DNA of 64,000 nt. It comes from Methylobacterium sp. B4. GTDB lineage: Bacteria > Pseudomonadota > Alphaproteobacteria > Rhizobiales > Beijerinckiaceae. Every line of letters begins with the position of its first letter. The first letter of the stretch is position 1. The stretch spans positions 1 through 64,000 of the forward strand of contig NZ_QJJJ01000012.1 of NCBI RefSeq assembly GCF_003201865.1, in the 5' to 3' direction. The translations under genes and the position numbers were made by a program. Below, one piece after another: positions 8,427 to 16,812 of the stretch. The notes below the pieces were generated by a model that saw nothing but the letters and a program-made list of their open reading frames with translations, was not told the origin of the DNA and searched no databases.

Positions 8427-9575
8427 TTATCGCAGCAGCTCCGCGTAGAGCCCGGCCACCGTCTCGGCGACGGCGGCCTCCGTGTAGCCGCCCTCGAGGA
8501 TACGCGCCCGCGCCGCCGCGCCCATGCGCGCGACCTCGGCCGGGTCGGCGGCGAGCCGGGTCAGCGCCGCGGCCAGGGCGCCGGCGTCGCCCGGCGGCAC
8601 GAGCAGGCCCTCGCGGCCGTCGCGCACGAGGTCGCGGCAGCCCGGCACGTCGCTCGTCAGCAGAGCCCGCCCGGAAGCCGCCGCCTCCAGCAGCGTGCGC
8701 GGCAGACCCTCGCCGCCGCGAGAGGGCAGGGCGCCGACATGGTGGGCGGCGAAGACCGCCGCCGCGTCGCCAGTGGGGCCGTGCCAGGTGACCCCGTCGC
8801 GCGACCAGTCGCTGAGGGTCGCCTCGGGGATGGCCCGGCGGTTCGAGGGATCGGGCGCGCCGTAGAGCGAGAGTTCGACCGATGCGCCCCCGGCGCGGGC
8901 CTGCCGCACGGCCTCCACCGCGACGTCGATGCCCTTCGACCAGAGCATCCGCGCGACGATGACGACCTTGAGCGGCGCGGGCGGCGGAAGCGGGCGCGGC
9001 GCGAAGGCGTCGGGATCGACGCCCGCCCCGCCCACCAGGGTCACGGCGGTGTCGGAGGGGTCGAGGCCGAGCGCGCGGGCATCGTCCGGGTTCTCGAACA
9101 GGAAGCGGGTCTGCCGGCTCGCCAGCGGCCCCCGGATCAATCCCTTGAGCGCGAGGCGCGACAGCCGCCCGGTCGCATCCTCCCGAGCGCCGAGCAGGCC
9201 GAGGCCGGTGAGCGCGAAGACCCGGCGCGGGATGCCGGCCATCGCCGCCGCCGTGCCGCCGACCAGGATGCCGCGCAACGCGATGCAGTGGACGATGTCG
9301 GCTTTCAACGCCTTCAGGATGCCCGAGAGCTGCCCGGCCGCGTAGCCCGCCGCCATCGGGTTGAGGCTGGAGCGCTCCGCCTCGAGCGGCACCACCCGGA
9401 TGCCCTCGGCCTCGATCGCGGCGCGATGCGCGCGCACCCGCGTCACCACGCTCACCGCGAGCCCCATCCGCCGGGCGGCCCGGGCCATCGGCAGGAAGTG
9501 CGAGGCGAAGAACCAGTCCTCGGTGACGACGAAGACGAGGTTCTTTCCCGCATGCGGGTCGGCTGAGGCGGTCAT
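8427..9575 (-). CDS. GT4-family glycosyltransferase
   Basis: The 382-residue protein has a GT-B fold. The N-terminal half starts with VFVVTEDWFFASHFLPMARA and includes HCIALRGILVG. The C-terminal half has LKVVIVARMLWSKGIDVAVEAV, the acceptor region LPSRGGEGLPRTLLEAAASGRALLTSDVPG with the E-x7-E motif of GT4 enzymes, and VPPGDAGALAAALTRL. Such enzymes move a sugar from a nucleotide donor to a lipid or polysaccharide at the inner membrane. Donor and acceptor cannot be read. The start at 9575 opens directly with the fold; the frame continues upstream without similarity. It is divergent from the topoisomerase gene, 97 bases away. Confidence 0.88.
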   Translation of the reverse strand: MTASADPHAGKNLVFVVTEDWFFASHFLPMARAARRMGLAVSVVTRVRAHRAAIEAEGIRVVPLEAERSSLNPMAAGYAAGQLSGILKALKADIVHCIALRGILVGGTAAAMAGIPRRVFALTGLGLLGAREDATGRLSRLALKGLIRGPLASRQTRFLFENPDDARALGLDPSDTAVTLVGGAGVDPDAFAPRPLPPPAPLKVVIVARMLWSKGIDVAVEAVRQARAGGASVELSLYGAPDPSNRRAIPEATLSDWSRDGVTWHGPTGDAAAVFAAHHVGALPSRGGEGLPRTLLEAAASGRALLTSDVPGCRDLVRDGREGLLVPPGDAGALAAALTRLAADPAEVARMGAAARARILEGGYTEAAVAETVAGLYAELLR

Positions 9576-9672
9576 CGGAAGGGCATAGCACGGGCGCCCC
9601 CCGCGGGAAGGGGCCTCGCGGAACAGCACCCGCGCCCTTGAGGTTGATGCCCAACGGATAAGGGAGGGCGAC

Positions 9673-10839
9673 ATGCTGTCGGACGAGGCGGGCGCCGGCG
9701 TGGTCGATCCCCGCGAGGCCGCCCGCGAGGCGGGCCTGCGCTACGTGGACGATTCGAAGCCCGGCCTGCGGCGCAAACGCAACGGCAAGGGCTTCCGCTA
9801 CATCGACACCAAGGGCGCGACGATCCGCGACCCCGGGGAGATCGAGCGGCTGAAGAGCCTCGCGGTGCCGCCGGCCTATACCGACGTGTGGATCTGTCCT
9901 TACCCCAACGGCCACATCCAGGCGACCGGCCGCGACGAGAAGGGGCGCAAGCAGTACCGCTACCATCCCCGCTTCCGCGAGGCGCGGGAGGCCTCGAAGT
10001 TCCACCGCATCATGGCCTTCGCCGCGGCTCTGCCCGGCATCCGCCGACGGATCGACGCCGACATGAGCCAGCGCGGCCTGCCGCGCGAGAAGGTGCTCGC
10101 CACCGTGGTCCACCTGTTGGAGACCACCCTGATCCGCGTCGGCAACGACGATTACGCCCGCTCGAACAAGAGCTACGGCCTCACCACCCTGCGCGACCCG
10201 CACGTGAAGATCGCGGGTTCCGAGATGCGCTTCCGCTTCAAGGGCAAGAGCGGCAAGGAATGGTCCGTCTCGGTGCGCGACCGGCGCGTGGCCAAGATCG
10301 TCAAGGCCTGCCAGGACCTGCCGGGCCAGGAGCTGTTCCAGTATCTCGACGACGCGGGCGAGCGGCGCGACGTCACCTCCTCCGACGTGAACGAGTACCT
10401 GCGCGAGATCACGGGCGAGGACTTTACGGCCAAGGATTTCCGGACCTGGGCCGGCACGGTGCTGGCGGCAGTGGCGCTGCGCGAGTTCGAAGCCTTCGAC
10501 AGCGAGGCCAAGGCCAAGAAGAACCTGCGCGCGGCGATCGAATCCGTGGCCTCGCGGCTCGGCAACACGCCGACCATCTGCCGCAAGTGCTACATCCACC
10601 CGCAGATTCTCGGCTGCTACCTCGAAGGCGCCCTGCTCCTGCAGATCAAGGACGCCGTCGAGGGCGAGTTGACGGACAGCCTCGAGGAACTGCGCCCGGA
10701 AGAGGCCGCGGTGCTTAGCCTGTTGCGCGGTCGCCTCGAAGAAGCGGAGCGAGCCGCCGAGGCGCCGCGCAGGACGGGCGGTCGCAAGGGCAAGGCATCG
10801 GGCGCCAAGCGCGCGTCTGGCGGGCGTAAGGCGGCTTGA
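9673..10839 (+). CDS. DNA topoisomerase IB (poxvirus/eukaryotic-like)
   Basis: The 388-residue protein relaxes supercoils by a 3'-phosphotyrosyl intermediate without ATP. The N-terminal domain has GKGFRYIDTKGATIRD and IWICPYPNGHIQATGRDEKG-like segments. The catalytic domain carries LIRVGNDDYARSNKSYGLTTLRD with the first catalytic Arg, the Lys-bearing beta hairpin FRFKGKSGKEW, and KDFRTWAGT with the second Arg. The nucleophile Tyr is in CRKCYIHPQIL. The last 45 residues are Lys/Arg/Gly-rich, probably a DNA-binding tail. AAGGGAGGGCGAC before the ATG supports the start. Bacterial members are scattered, including in Methylobacterium. Confidence 0.93.
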   Translation: MLSDEAGAGVVDPREAAREAGLRYVDDSKPGLRRKRNGKGFRYIDTKGATIRDPGEIERLKSLAVPPAYTDVWICPYPNGHIQATGRDEKGRKQYRYHPRFREAREASKFHRIMAFAAALPGIRRRIDADMSQRGLPREKVLATVVHLLETTLIRVGNDDYARSNKSYGLTTLRDPHVKIAGSEMRFRFKGKSGKEWSVSVRDRRVAKIVKACQDLPGQELFQYLDDAGERRDVTSSDVNEYLREITGEDFTAKDFRTWAGTVLAAVALREFEAFDSEAKAKKNLRAAIESVASRLGNTPTICRKCYIHPQILGCYLEGALLLQIKDAVEGELTDSLEELRPEEAAVLSLLRGRLEEAERAAEAPRRTGGRKGKASGAKRASGGRKAA

Positions 10840-10861
10840 GGCGTCGCCCGCCGGCGACCGC

Positions 10862-11941
10862 TCAGCCCTCGGTCTGGACGATGGCGCCGTACCAGCCGAG
10901 TCCCCGGTAGGTCTCGTATCCCGGCGTGCGGTGGAAGGCGGTGACGGTTCGCGACCGGGCATCGCGCGCGACCCCGCTCGCGCGCCCGTCGAACCCCGCC
11001 GGCAGCGTCTCGCCGAGCATGCCCTTGCCGTCGGAGGCGGCGAGGATGCGGCGCTGCCCGTCCACCAGCAGCACGCGGGTGCGGGCGCGGTCCGCCTCGC
11101 TGATGCGCACGCCCTGGACGATCGCCCGCGCCTGCGGCTCCCAGTCGAAATGGACGGCGAGGACGCCGCGGGCGGAACCGCCGTTGTCGCGGATCGCGGC
11201 GGCATAGGTCGCGACCGGCGCAGCCCCGAGCCGCGGCTCGATCCGCACCTCGCCCGGCACGTAGTCGTCGCCGCGCAGCGCCAGCGCGTCCCGGAACCAG
11301 CGCTCGCCCGCGACGCTGGCGCCGCGCAGCTGCGGGTAGCGTCCGGGCCGGCCGTTGGCGAGCACGGTGCCGTCGCGTCCGCACAGCCACAGATCGAGAT
11401 AGACCGTATAGGCCGACAGGATCACCCCGAGCCGGGCCGCGGCATGGTCGGCGGCCTCCCGGTCGGGCCGCTCGGCGCAGGCGATCACGGCGGCGTCGGT
11501 GGCCCACCAGCGCACGTCGCAGGTGCGTTCGTAGAGATTGCGGTCGATCAGTTCGACGGCGTTGAGGGCGAGATCGACCAGGCGCTCCCCTTGCGTCCTG
11601 GCCGCCATCGCGTCGACGCTGCGCTGCAAGTCGGCGATGCGGCTGGAGAGGCCGCTCTCCAGTTCCTGCGCCAATCCCTCGATCGCCGCGCCGATCCCGC
11701 GCACCTCCTGGGCGACGACCGAGAAGCCCCGGCCGGCCTCGCCGGCCCGGGCTGCCTCGATCCGCGCGTTGAGGGCCAGCATCTTGGCCTGCGCGGTGAT
11801 CTGCTGGATGCGGCCGATCTTGTCCTGAGCGATGCGCCCGACCTCGGCGGTCAGCTCCGCGATGGTCGCCGCCCCGCATGGCGCGCCGTTCTCCGCCTCG
11901 TCTTCAGGGCTCGAAGAGAATGCCAATGCTGGTGCCGCCAT
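10862..11941 (-). CDS. Soluble chemoreceptor-like protein with reversed domain order (MCP tip then Cache)
   Basis: The 359-residue protein has no signal peptide or membrane segment. Residues about 25-105 hold a methyl-accepting signalling hairpin with the conserved tip MLALNARIEAARAGEAGRGF and VVAQEVR. The remainder resembles a Cache-type sensor: LWLCGRDGTVLANGRPGRYP, GERWFRDALAL, ATYAAAIRD, LLVDGQRRILAASD and the closing YRGLGWYGAIVQ. Ordinary receptors place the sensor first, the membrane next and the tip last. The tip is present but the hairpin is short. It could signal to a chemotaxis array or be a stand-alone cytosolic sensor. The ligand is unknown. It converges with the topoisomerase gene. 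Confidence 0.72.
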   Translation of the reverse strand: MAAPALAFSSSPEDEAENGAPCGAATIAELTAEVGRIAQDKIGRIQQITAQAKMLALNARIEAARAGEAGRGFSVVAQEVRGIGAAIEGLAQELESGLSSRIADLQRSVDAMAARTQGERLVDLALNAVELIDRNLYERTCDVRWWATDAAVIACAERPDREAADHAAARLGVILSAYTVYLDLWLCGRDGTVLANGRPGRYPQLRGASVAGERWFRDALALRGDDYVPGEVRIEPRLGAAPVATYAAAIRDNGGSARGVLAVHFDWEPQARAIVQGVRISEADRARTRVLLVDGQRRILAASDGKGMLGETLPAGFDGRASGVARDARSRTVTAFHRTPGYETYRGLGWYGAIVQTEG

Positions 11942-12203
11942 GGCGATGACCCGGTCTGCGTGTGGACCATCGTTTCAGCGAGTGCGATTAACATAGGTCT
12001 AATTCGGCGCGGATTCACCCGCAGGGCGGGTGACAAAGGTCAGGTCTCCCGCCTTTCGCGAGGATCGGAGCGTGGAAGAGGCGGGGCGAGGACGCATCGT
12101 CGCGTGCGCTGGTCGGGAGAACCCGCCGCCGCCGAGCCCGGTTGACGGATTAAGCCGGGCGGCGGACCGTGCAGGGACCGGGCCGGAATCGGGAAGGCAT
12201 TCC

Positions 12204-13619
12204 ATGGAACTCGATGCCCTGATGCTCTCGCGCATCCAGTTCGGCTTCACGATGGCCTTTCACATCATCTTCCCCGCCTTCACGATCGGGCTCGCTGCCT
12301 TCCTCGTTCGGCTGGAGGCGCAGTGGCTCTGGACGGGCAACCCCATGTACCGGGTGCTCTACCGGTTCTGGGTGAAGGCTTTCGCGGTCTCCTTCGGCCT
12401 CGGCGTCGTCTCCGGCATCGTGATGAGCTACCAGCTCGGCACGAACTGGTCGGTCTATTCCGACTTCACCGGCAACGTCCTGGGACCGCTGATCCAGTAC
12501 GAGGTCATCACCGCCTTCTTCCTGGAGGCGGGCTTCCTCGGGATCATGCTGTTTGGCTGGGACCGGGTCGGCGACCGGCTGCACTTCCTGTCGACCTGCA
12601 TGGTCTCGCTCGGCACGCTGATCTCGGCCTTCTGGATCCTGTCGGCCAATTCGTGGATGCAGACTCCGGCGGGCTTCACCATCGAGAACGGCCGGGCGGT
12701 GGCCACGGACTGGCTCGAGGTGATCTTCAATCCCTCCTTCCCGATCCGCTACGCCCACATGGTGCTCGGCTGCTTCCTCACCACTGCCTTCGCAGTGGCC
12801 GGCATGGCGGCATGGATGATCCTGCGCGCCCGCAAGGAGCCGCCGGAGAAGGTCGCGGGCGCCCGGGTCTCGCTCTCCATGGCGCTGTGGTTCGCGGTGA
12901 TCTTCACCCCGATCCAGATCTTCGTCGGCGACACCCACGGCCTGGGCGTGCTCAAGCACCAGCCGACCAAGCTCGCGGCGATCGAGGCGAACTGGGACCG
13001 GCAGGCCAACATGCCGCTGCTGCTCTTCGCGATCCCGAACATGGAGGCGGAGCGCAACGACTTCGAGATCGGGATTCCGCGGCTCGGCTCATTCATCCTC
13101 ACCCACGACTTCTCGGGGGTGGTGCCGGGCCTGAAGGACGTCACGCCCGACAAGCGCCCGCCGGTCTGGCCGGTCTTCTACGCCTTCCGCGCCATGGTCG
13201 CGATCGGCATGGCCATGCTGGCCCTGAGCCTGTGGAGCCTGTGGCTGCGCCGGAAGGGCACGCTGTTCACGAACCGTGCCTTCCTCACCTGCGCCATGCT
13301 GATGACGCCCTCGGGCTTCGGCGCGGTGATCTTCGGTTGGTTCACCGCCGAGATCGGGCGCCAGCCCTACATCGTCTACGGCCACCTCAAGACGGCGGAT
13401 GCCCACTCGCCGCTCACCGCCCAGGCGGTGACGACCTCGCTGATCGCCTTCATCATCGCCTACGCGATCATCTTCGGCTTCGGCAGCTACTATCTCGCCA
13501 AGCTCCTGCGCAAAGGCCCCGAGCCGTTCGAGCCCTCGGTGTCTGGCGAGGAGGTCGGCCGCAAGCCCAAGCGTCCCCTCTCGGCGCTGGACGAGCGCCT
13601 GGAGCCGCGCGCGACCTGA
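12204..13619 (+). CDS. cydA: Cytochrome bd-type ubiquinol oxidase subunit I (CioA/CydA), no subunit II nearby
   Basis: The 471-residue membrane protein is subunit I of a bd-type quinol oxidase, which reduces O2 to water. The N-terminus MELDALMLSRIQFGFTMAFH carries the haem-ligand His. Further segments are NVLGPLIQYEVITAFFLEAGFLG with Glu residues of the haem pocket, FPIRYAHMVLGCF, and GRQPYIVYGHLKTADAHSP. The quinol loop is short, as in cyanide-insensitive CioA. Length is normal. The expected cydB/cioB partner normally follows directly, but here an opposite-strand regulator gene ends 9 bases downstream. Either subunit II is elsewhere or this copy is solitary. Start ATG is at 12204 with GGGAAGG upstream. 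Confidence 0.9.
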   Translation: MELDALMLSRIQFGFTMAFHIIFPAFTIGLAAFLVRLEAQWLWTGNPMYRVLYRFWVKAFAVSFGLGVVSGIVMSYQLGTNWSVYSDFTGNVLGPLIQYEVITAFFLEAGFLGIMLFGWDRVGDRLHFLSTCMVSLGTLISAFWILSANSWMQTPAGFTIENGRAVATDWLEVIFNPSFPIRYAHMVLGCFLTTAFAVAGMAAWMILRARKEPPEKVAGARVSLSMALWFAVIFTPIQIFVGDTHGLGVLKHQPTKLAAIEANWDRQANMPLLLFAIPNMEAERNDFEIGIPRLGSFILTHDFSGVVPGLKDVTPDKRPPVWPVFYAFRAMVAIGMAMLALSLWSLWLRRKGTLFTNRAFLTCAMLMTPSGFGAVIFGWFTAEIGRQPYIVYGHLKTADAHSPLTAQAVTTSLIAFIIAYAIIFGFGSYYLAKLLRKGPEPFEPSVSGEEVGRKPKRPLSALDERLEPRAT

Positions 13620-13628
13620 GGGCCGCGT

Positions 13629-14315
13629 TCAGGCGCGGGCGGCGGCGGCGGCGTGGCGGGCGCTGCCGCGGGGCATCTCGCCGTCCAGCACCGGGGCGAG
13701 GCCGAGCTGGCGGGCGAGGGCGACGAGATCCTTGAGCCGGCCGGTCTGCGTCTTGCGGCGCAGGTTCAGCCGGTGGGTCTCGACGGTACGCACGCTGAGC
13801 GAGAGACGCCGGGCGACCTCCTTGTTGCTGAAGCCGGCGCTGAGGAAGCGCAGCACCTCCGCCTCGCGGGGCGTGAGGCCGACGCCGTCGTGCTGCGTCC
13901 CCTCCTCGGCGACGGGGCGGGGGGCGAGCGGCCGGGCCTCGGCCAGGGCGAGCACGTTGGCGCAGACCTCGTCCGCCGGCAGGCCCCCGCCGAGGAAGGC
14001 GTCGGCGCCGGCCGCGATCAGCCGGGGCATCGCCTGCGCATCGAGGGCCCGCAGCACGACGAGGATGCGCAGCCAGGGGCGTTCCTCGCGCAGGGCGGCG
14101 ATCCGGGCGCAGCCCTGGTCGAGCCGCCGCCCGTCGACACAGACCAGTGCGACGACCGGCGCCGGGCCGCCCTCCGACAGCTCGTCCTCGCCGATGGTGC
14201 GCAGGGCCGGGGCGTGTTCCAGCCCGGCCCGCATCCGCGCATCCGGGGCGGCCGGCGCCTCGACGATCAGAACCGCGACGGCCCGATCGGTGATGTGATG
14301 GAGGGCCTGACTCAT
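13629..14315 (-). CDS. LuxR/NarL-type regulator with a degenerate receiver
   Basis: The 228-residue protein has a receiver-like N-terminal domain (about 1-125) and a clear LuxR helix-turn-helix (about 145-205: LTPREAEVLRFLSAGFSNKEVARRLSLSVRTVETHRLNLRRK). The receiver half lacks the usual paired acidic residues after strand 1 (VLIVEAPAAPD) and the conserved Lys; the region LGGGLPADEV stands where an LxK would be. It may therefore be controlled by something other than phosphorylation (inference). It overlaps nothing, converges with cydA 9 bases away, and lies about 185 bases downstream of the diguanylate cyclase gene. The C-terminus is Ala/Arg-rich. Confidence 0.82.
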   Translation of the reverse strand: MSQALHHITDRAVAVLIVEAPAAPDARMRAGLEHAPALRTIGEDELSEGGPAPVVALVCVDGRRLDQGCARIAALREERPWLRILVVLRALDAQAMPRLIAAGADAFLGGGLPADEVCANVLALAEARPLAPRPVAEEGTQHDGVGLTPREAEVLRFLSAGFSNKEVARRLSLSVRTVETHRLNLRRKTQTGRLKDLVALARQLGLAPVLDGEMPRGSARHAAAAARA

Positions 14316-14500
14316 GCCGCTTCCCCTTTTCCGTTCCGCCGCGGTACGAGGCGGCGTGTGCGGACAAGGAAGAACAAGAGTCGTTCCAGCGCTTTAGGGG
14401 TGGCTGGCGGCCCCGAATCGCCCCGTTGCGGGCAGGCGGGGGCCGCTTGCGTCCCGCATCGGGACGGACGGCGTCCGGCCGTCTCCCGGCGGGCGTCCGC

Positions 14501-15397
14501 TCAGCCGGCCCGGCTGAGTACGAGGTCGGTCATCGCCGAGACGACGCGGTTGCGGCCGGTCGTCTTCGCCTCGTAGAGCGCGATGTCGGCCCGCTTCAGC
14601 AGCCCCTCGACGGTCTCGCCCTCGGACCATTCGCTGACGCCGAAGCTGCAGGTCAGGCGCACCGGGCCCTTCGGGGAGCGGATGCGCAGGTCGGAAGCGT
14701 TGAGCCGCAGGCGGGAGGCGACCGCCTCGGCCTGGGTCAGGCTGTGGCCGGGCAGAACCAGCGCGAATTCCTCGCCGCCCAGGCGGCCGGCGATGCCCTC
14801 CCCCTCGATCAGGCCGGACACGGCCTTGATGGCGAGGTCGCCCACGTCGTGGCCGTGCTCGTCGTTGATGCGCTTGAAATGGTCGATGTCGAGGATCACG
14901 GCGCAGATCTGCCCGAACGAACGCGCCTTCTGCGCGGCCTCCCGCGTGCGCTGCAGGAAGGCGCGGCGATTGAGCAGGCCCGTGAGCGGGTCCGTCTCTG
15001 CGAGCCGGATCAGCTCGCCCTGGAGCGTGGTCAGCCGCTCCGCAGCCCGCAGCCGGGCCTGCAGCTCCTCGGCACCCGGGGGCTTGTCGATGAAATCGTC
15101 CGCGCCGCTGTCCAGCGCCTCGGCGAGGTTGCGGGCGTTCCGGGCCGAGGACATGGCGATGATCGAGAGCGGTCGGCTCGACTCGGCCAGCAGGCGCGCC
15201 GACCAGCACAGTTCGAGCCCGCTCAAGGGGCGGACCTCCAGGCTGGTGATGAGCGCGCGCACCTTGGGGTTTTCGGCGACGTAGGTCAGCGCCTCGTTCG
15301 AGTCGGTGAATTGCGACACCACGTGCCCGCGCGGTTCGAGCATGCCCGCCACGATCCGCAGGACGACCCGGCTCGAATCCACGATGACGATGTGCAC
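14501..15397 (-). CDS. Diguanylate cyclase with degenerate receiver (PleD-like)
   Basis: The 298-residue protein joins a receiver-like domain (about 1-120) to a GGDEF domain (about 135-298). The cyclase half is intact: DPLTGLLNRRAFLQR, ILDIDHFKRINDEHGHDVGD and the active site RLGGEEFAL, so it should make cyclic-di-GMP from two GTP. I see no RxxD inhibitory site five residues before GGEEF. In the receiver the position four residues before the conserved Pro is Leu rather than Asp (TSLEVRPLSG), so phosphorylation control is doubtful, while the Lys in FIDKPP is kept. GTG at 15397 is chosen because the fold starts there; a TTG at 15436 would add 13 residues. Confidence 0.85.
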   Translation of the reverse strand: MHIVIVDSSRVVLRIVAGMLEPRGHVVSQFTDSNEALTYVAENPKVRALITSLEVRPLSGLELCWSARLLAESSRPLSIIAMSSARNARNLAEALDSGADDFIDKPPGAEELQARLRAAERLTTLQGELIRLAETDPLTGLLNRRAFLQRTREAAQKARSFGQICAVILDIDHFKRINDEHGHDVGDLAIKAVSGLIEGEGIAGRLGGEEFALVLPGHSLTQAEAVASRLRLNASDLRIRSPKGPVRLTCSFGVSEWSEGETVEGLLKRADIALYEAKTTGRNRVVSAMTDLVLSRAG

Positions 15398-15501
15398 GGC
15401 CGCTTCTCCCGCTCTCCCGAACGGAATTGTGCACAAGACAAGTTAAGAGGGCCTCACGAAATCGCGCGGCCTCCTCCGCTCTCGCGGCAGCCTCGCAGCC
15501 C

Positions 15502-15942
15502 TCAGCGGGCCGGAACCCGCACCGAGACGACCCGGGCGCCGGTCTGCTCCGCGTCGGAGCGGGGGGACGGCTCGGTCCAGGTGCCGCCTGGCTCCTTCGT
15601 CAGCACCCGGGCGCCGCGGCGGGCGACGGTCCGCCGGGCCGCGGCCGGCCGGTCGATGACGGTCAGCGTCGGGCGCGCGGCGGGTGCGTCGCGGATGCCG
15701 GCGACGGTGGGCACGCCGTAGGTGCCGTAGCCCCAGGCCGGGGGGACGAGCCGGCTCGTGCTCGGAAGCCGGGTGAAGGGGGCGCCGAGATACGCTCCCT
15801 CCAGCGCCGGACCGGCGAAACGGTATCCGGCATGGCCGTAGCCGTGAGAGCCGTAGCCGGCGGCGTAGTAGGGGTCGGCCAGCGCGGTCGCGGGCAGGGC
15901 GAGGGCGAGCAGGGCGGCGAGGCCGACGGAGGATGTGCGCAT
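15502..15942 (-). CDS. Small exported protein of unknown function
   Basis: The 146-residue protein has a signal peptide (MRTSSVGLAALLALALPATALA) followed by a Gly/Tyr/His-rich mature N-terminus (DPYYAAGYGSHGYGHAGY). The rest is a basic, Ala/Arg-rich region ending RVVSVRVPAR. No domain is recognised and there is no cysteine pair like that in its neighbour at 16119. The ATG at 15942 begins the signal peptide; the upstream extension is not plausible protein. It lies minus-strand, about 175 bases downstream of the neighbouring small secreted gene. The Gly/Tyr-rich part may be unstructured or bind to the envelope (speculative). Confidence 0.62.
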   Translation of the reverse strand: MRTSSVGLAALLALALPATALADPYYAAGYGSHGYGHAGYRFAGPALEGAYLGAPFTRLPSTSRLVPPAWGYGTYGVPTVAGIRDAPAARPTLTVIDRPAAARRTVARRGARVLTKEPGGTWTEPSPRSDAEQTGARVVSVRVPAR

Positions 15943-16118
15943 GGGTCGGGGCTTCTCCGGACCGTGACGTGTCCCCGCGGGACGAAGGGTTCGAGAATCG
16001 AAAGCGGGAGACCCCATGCTCGTTCCCCGCGCCCCTGCGCCGCCAGCCGATGCAGAGTGCTGAGGCGAGCAAGATCCGGGCTCGACGCGGCGCCCGGCCC
16101 ACACGGCCCGCCTGGGGA

Positions 16119-16367
16119 TCAGCGGCAGATGGTGACGCGGCGGACGATCCAGCCCTCGCCCTCGATCCACAGGCGGCGGCGCTGCTTGTTGCAATTGGCG
16201 CTGTCCTCCTCGCTCTCGGAGGCGGTCGTGGTCTGGGAGACCTGGGCCACCTCCGCGACCTGCGTCGCGCTGCGGGTGGCGGGCGGAGCGGCCAGGGCGG
16301 GTGCGGCGGTCACGCCGATCAGGACGAGGCCGGCAAAGGCGGCCGCGACGGAGGTTTGCGCGATCAT
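16119..16367 (-). CDS. Small secreted protein with C-terminal two-cysteine hairpin
   Basis: The 82-residue protein has a signal peptide (MIAQTSVAAAFAGLVLIGVTAAPALA), a Ser/Thr/Glu-rich linker and a basic tail. The tail reads Cys, 21 residues, Cys, one residue, stop (NCNKQRRRLW to RRVTICR). The cysteine spacing equals that of the protein at 5122-5418 and the final RRVxxC motif is shared with it and with 490-744. A disulfide-closed beta hairpin is plausible. The start at 16367 opens the signal sequence. Neighbours are another small exported protein and the FTR1 permease, which is divergent. The function is unknown. Confidence 0.65.
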   Translation of the reverse strand: MIAQTSVAAAFAGLVLIGVTAAPALAAPPATRSATQVAEVAQVSQTTTASESEEDSANCNKQRRRLWIEGEGWIVRRVTICR

Positions 16368-16666
16368 GGTATCCTGCCCGCGCGTCTCAGCGAGACGCGC
16401 TCCGTGGATTCGGTGGGGCGGCCGGTGGCCTGGGCTGCAGGCGCGGACGCGTCTTTCCTCAACAATCCCCAACGTGGCCGTTAGGTTTCGCGGCCCGCCC
16501 GTGAAAACGGCGAAAATTTGTCGGCGCGTCGGGAGCCTGCATGCGTCGCTTCGGCGCGATCTTCCGGAGCCGGTTCGGTGCTTGCGGCCAGGGTGCAAAG
16601 AGTTGTACTGGCGCAAGCAAACGATCAAATGTCCTCGTGCCGCGCTCTAGAGTGCGGCTGTTCTTT

Positions 16667-16683
16667 TCGAGAACGTTTCTAAA
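16667..16683. promoter_or_regulatory. Irr box (iron control element)-like site upstream of FTR1
   Basis: The 17-base sequence TCGAGAACGTTTCTAAA matches the rhizobial iron control element TTTAGAA-N3-TTCTAAA at 12 of 14 fixed positions, with the right half perfect. An overlapping inverted repeat GTTCT-N5-AGAAC is also present. It lies about 130 bases before the permease start. Irr is known to bind such sites in Rhizobiales under low iron. Binding here is inferred. Confidence 0.5.
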
Positions 16684-16812
16684 CTGTCATTCGCGTCGAG
16701 TGATCATTGCCGCATGACAAGTATTGCGGTGCTGTCGATCAAGGCGCCGCAAGCGAAAATTCGAGGTTCGGCGTCGGAAATCCGGCCGGACCGGACCGGG
16801 AGTGTTCGGGTA

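Noticed and set aside
7687-11205. A minus-strand open frame of more than 1,100 codons across three genes
   Set aside because: It is an artefact of high G+C; only its last part (7687-8385) has protein features. The upstream part opposes the topoisomerase gene and the glycosyltransferase, which have real motifs.
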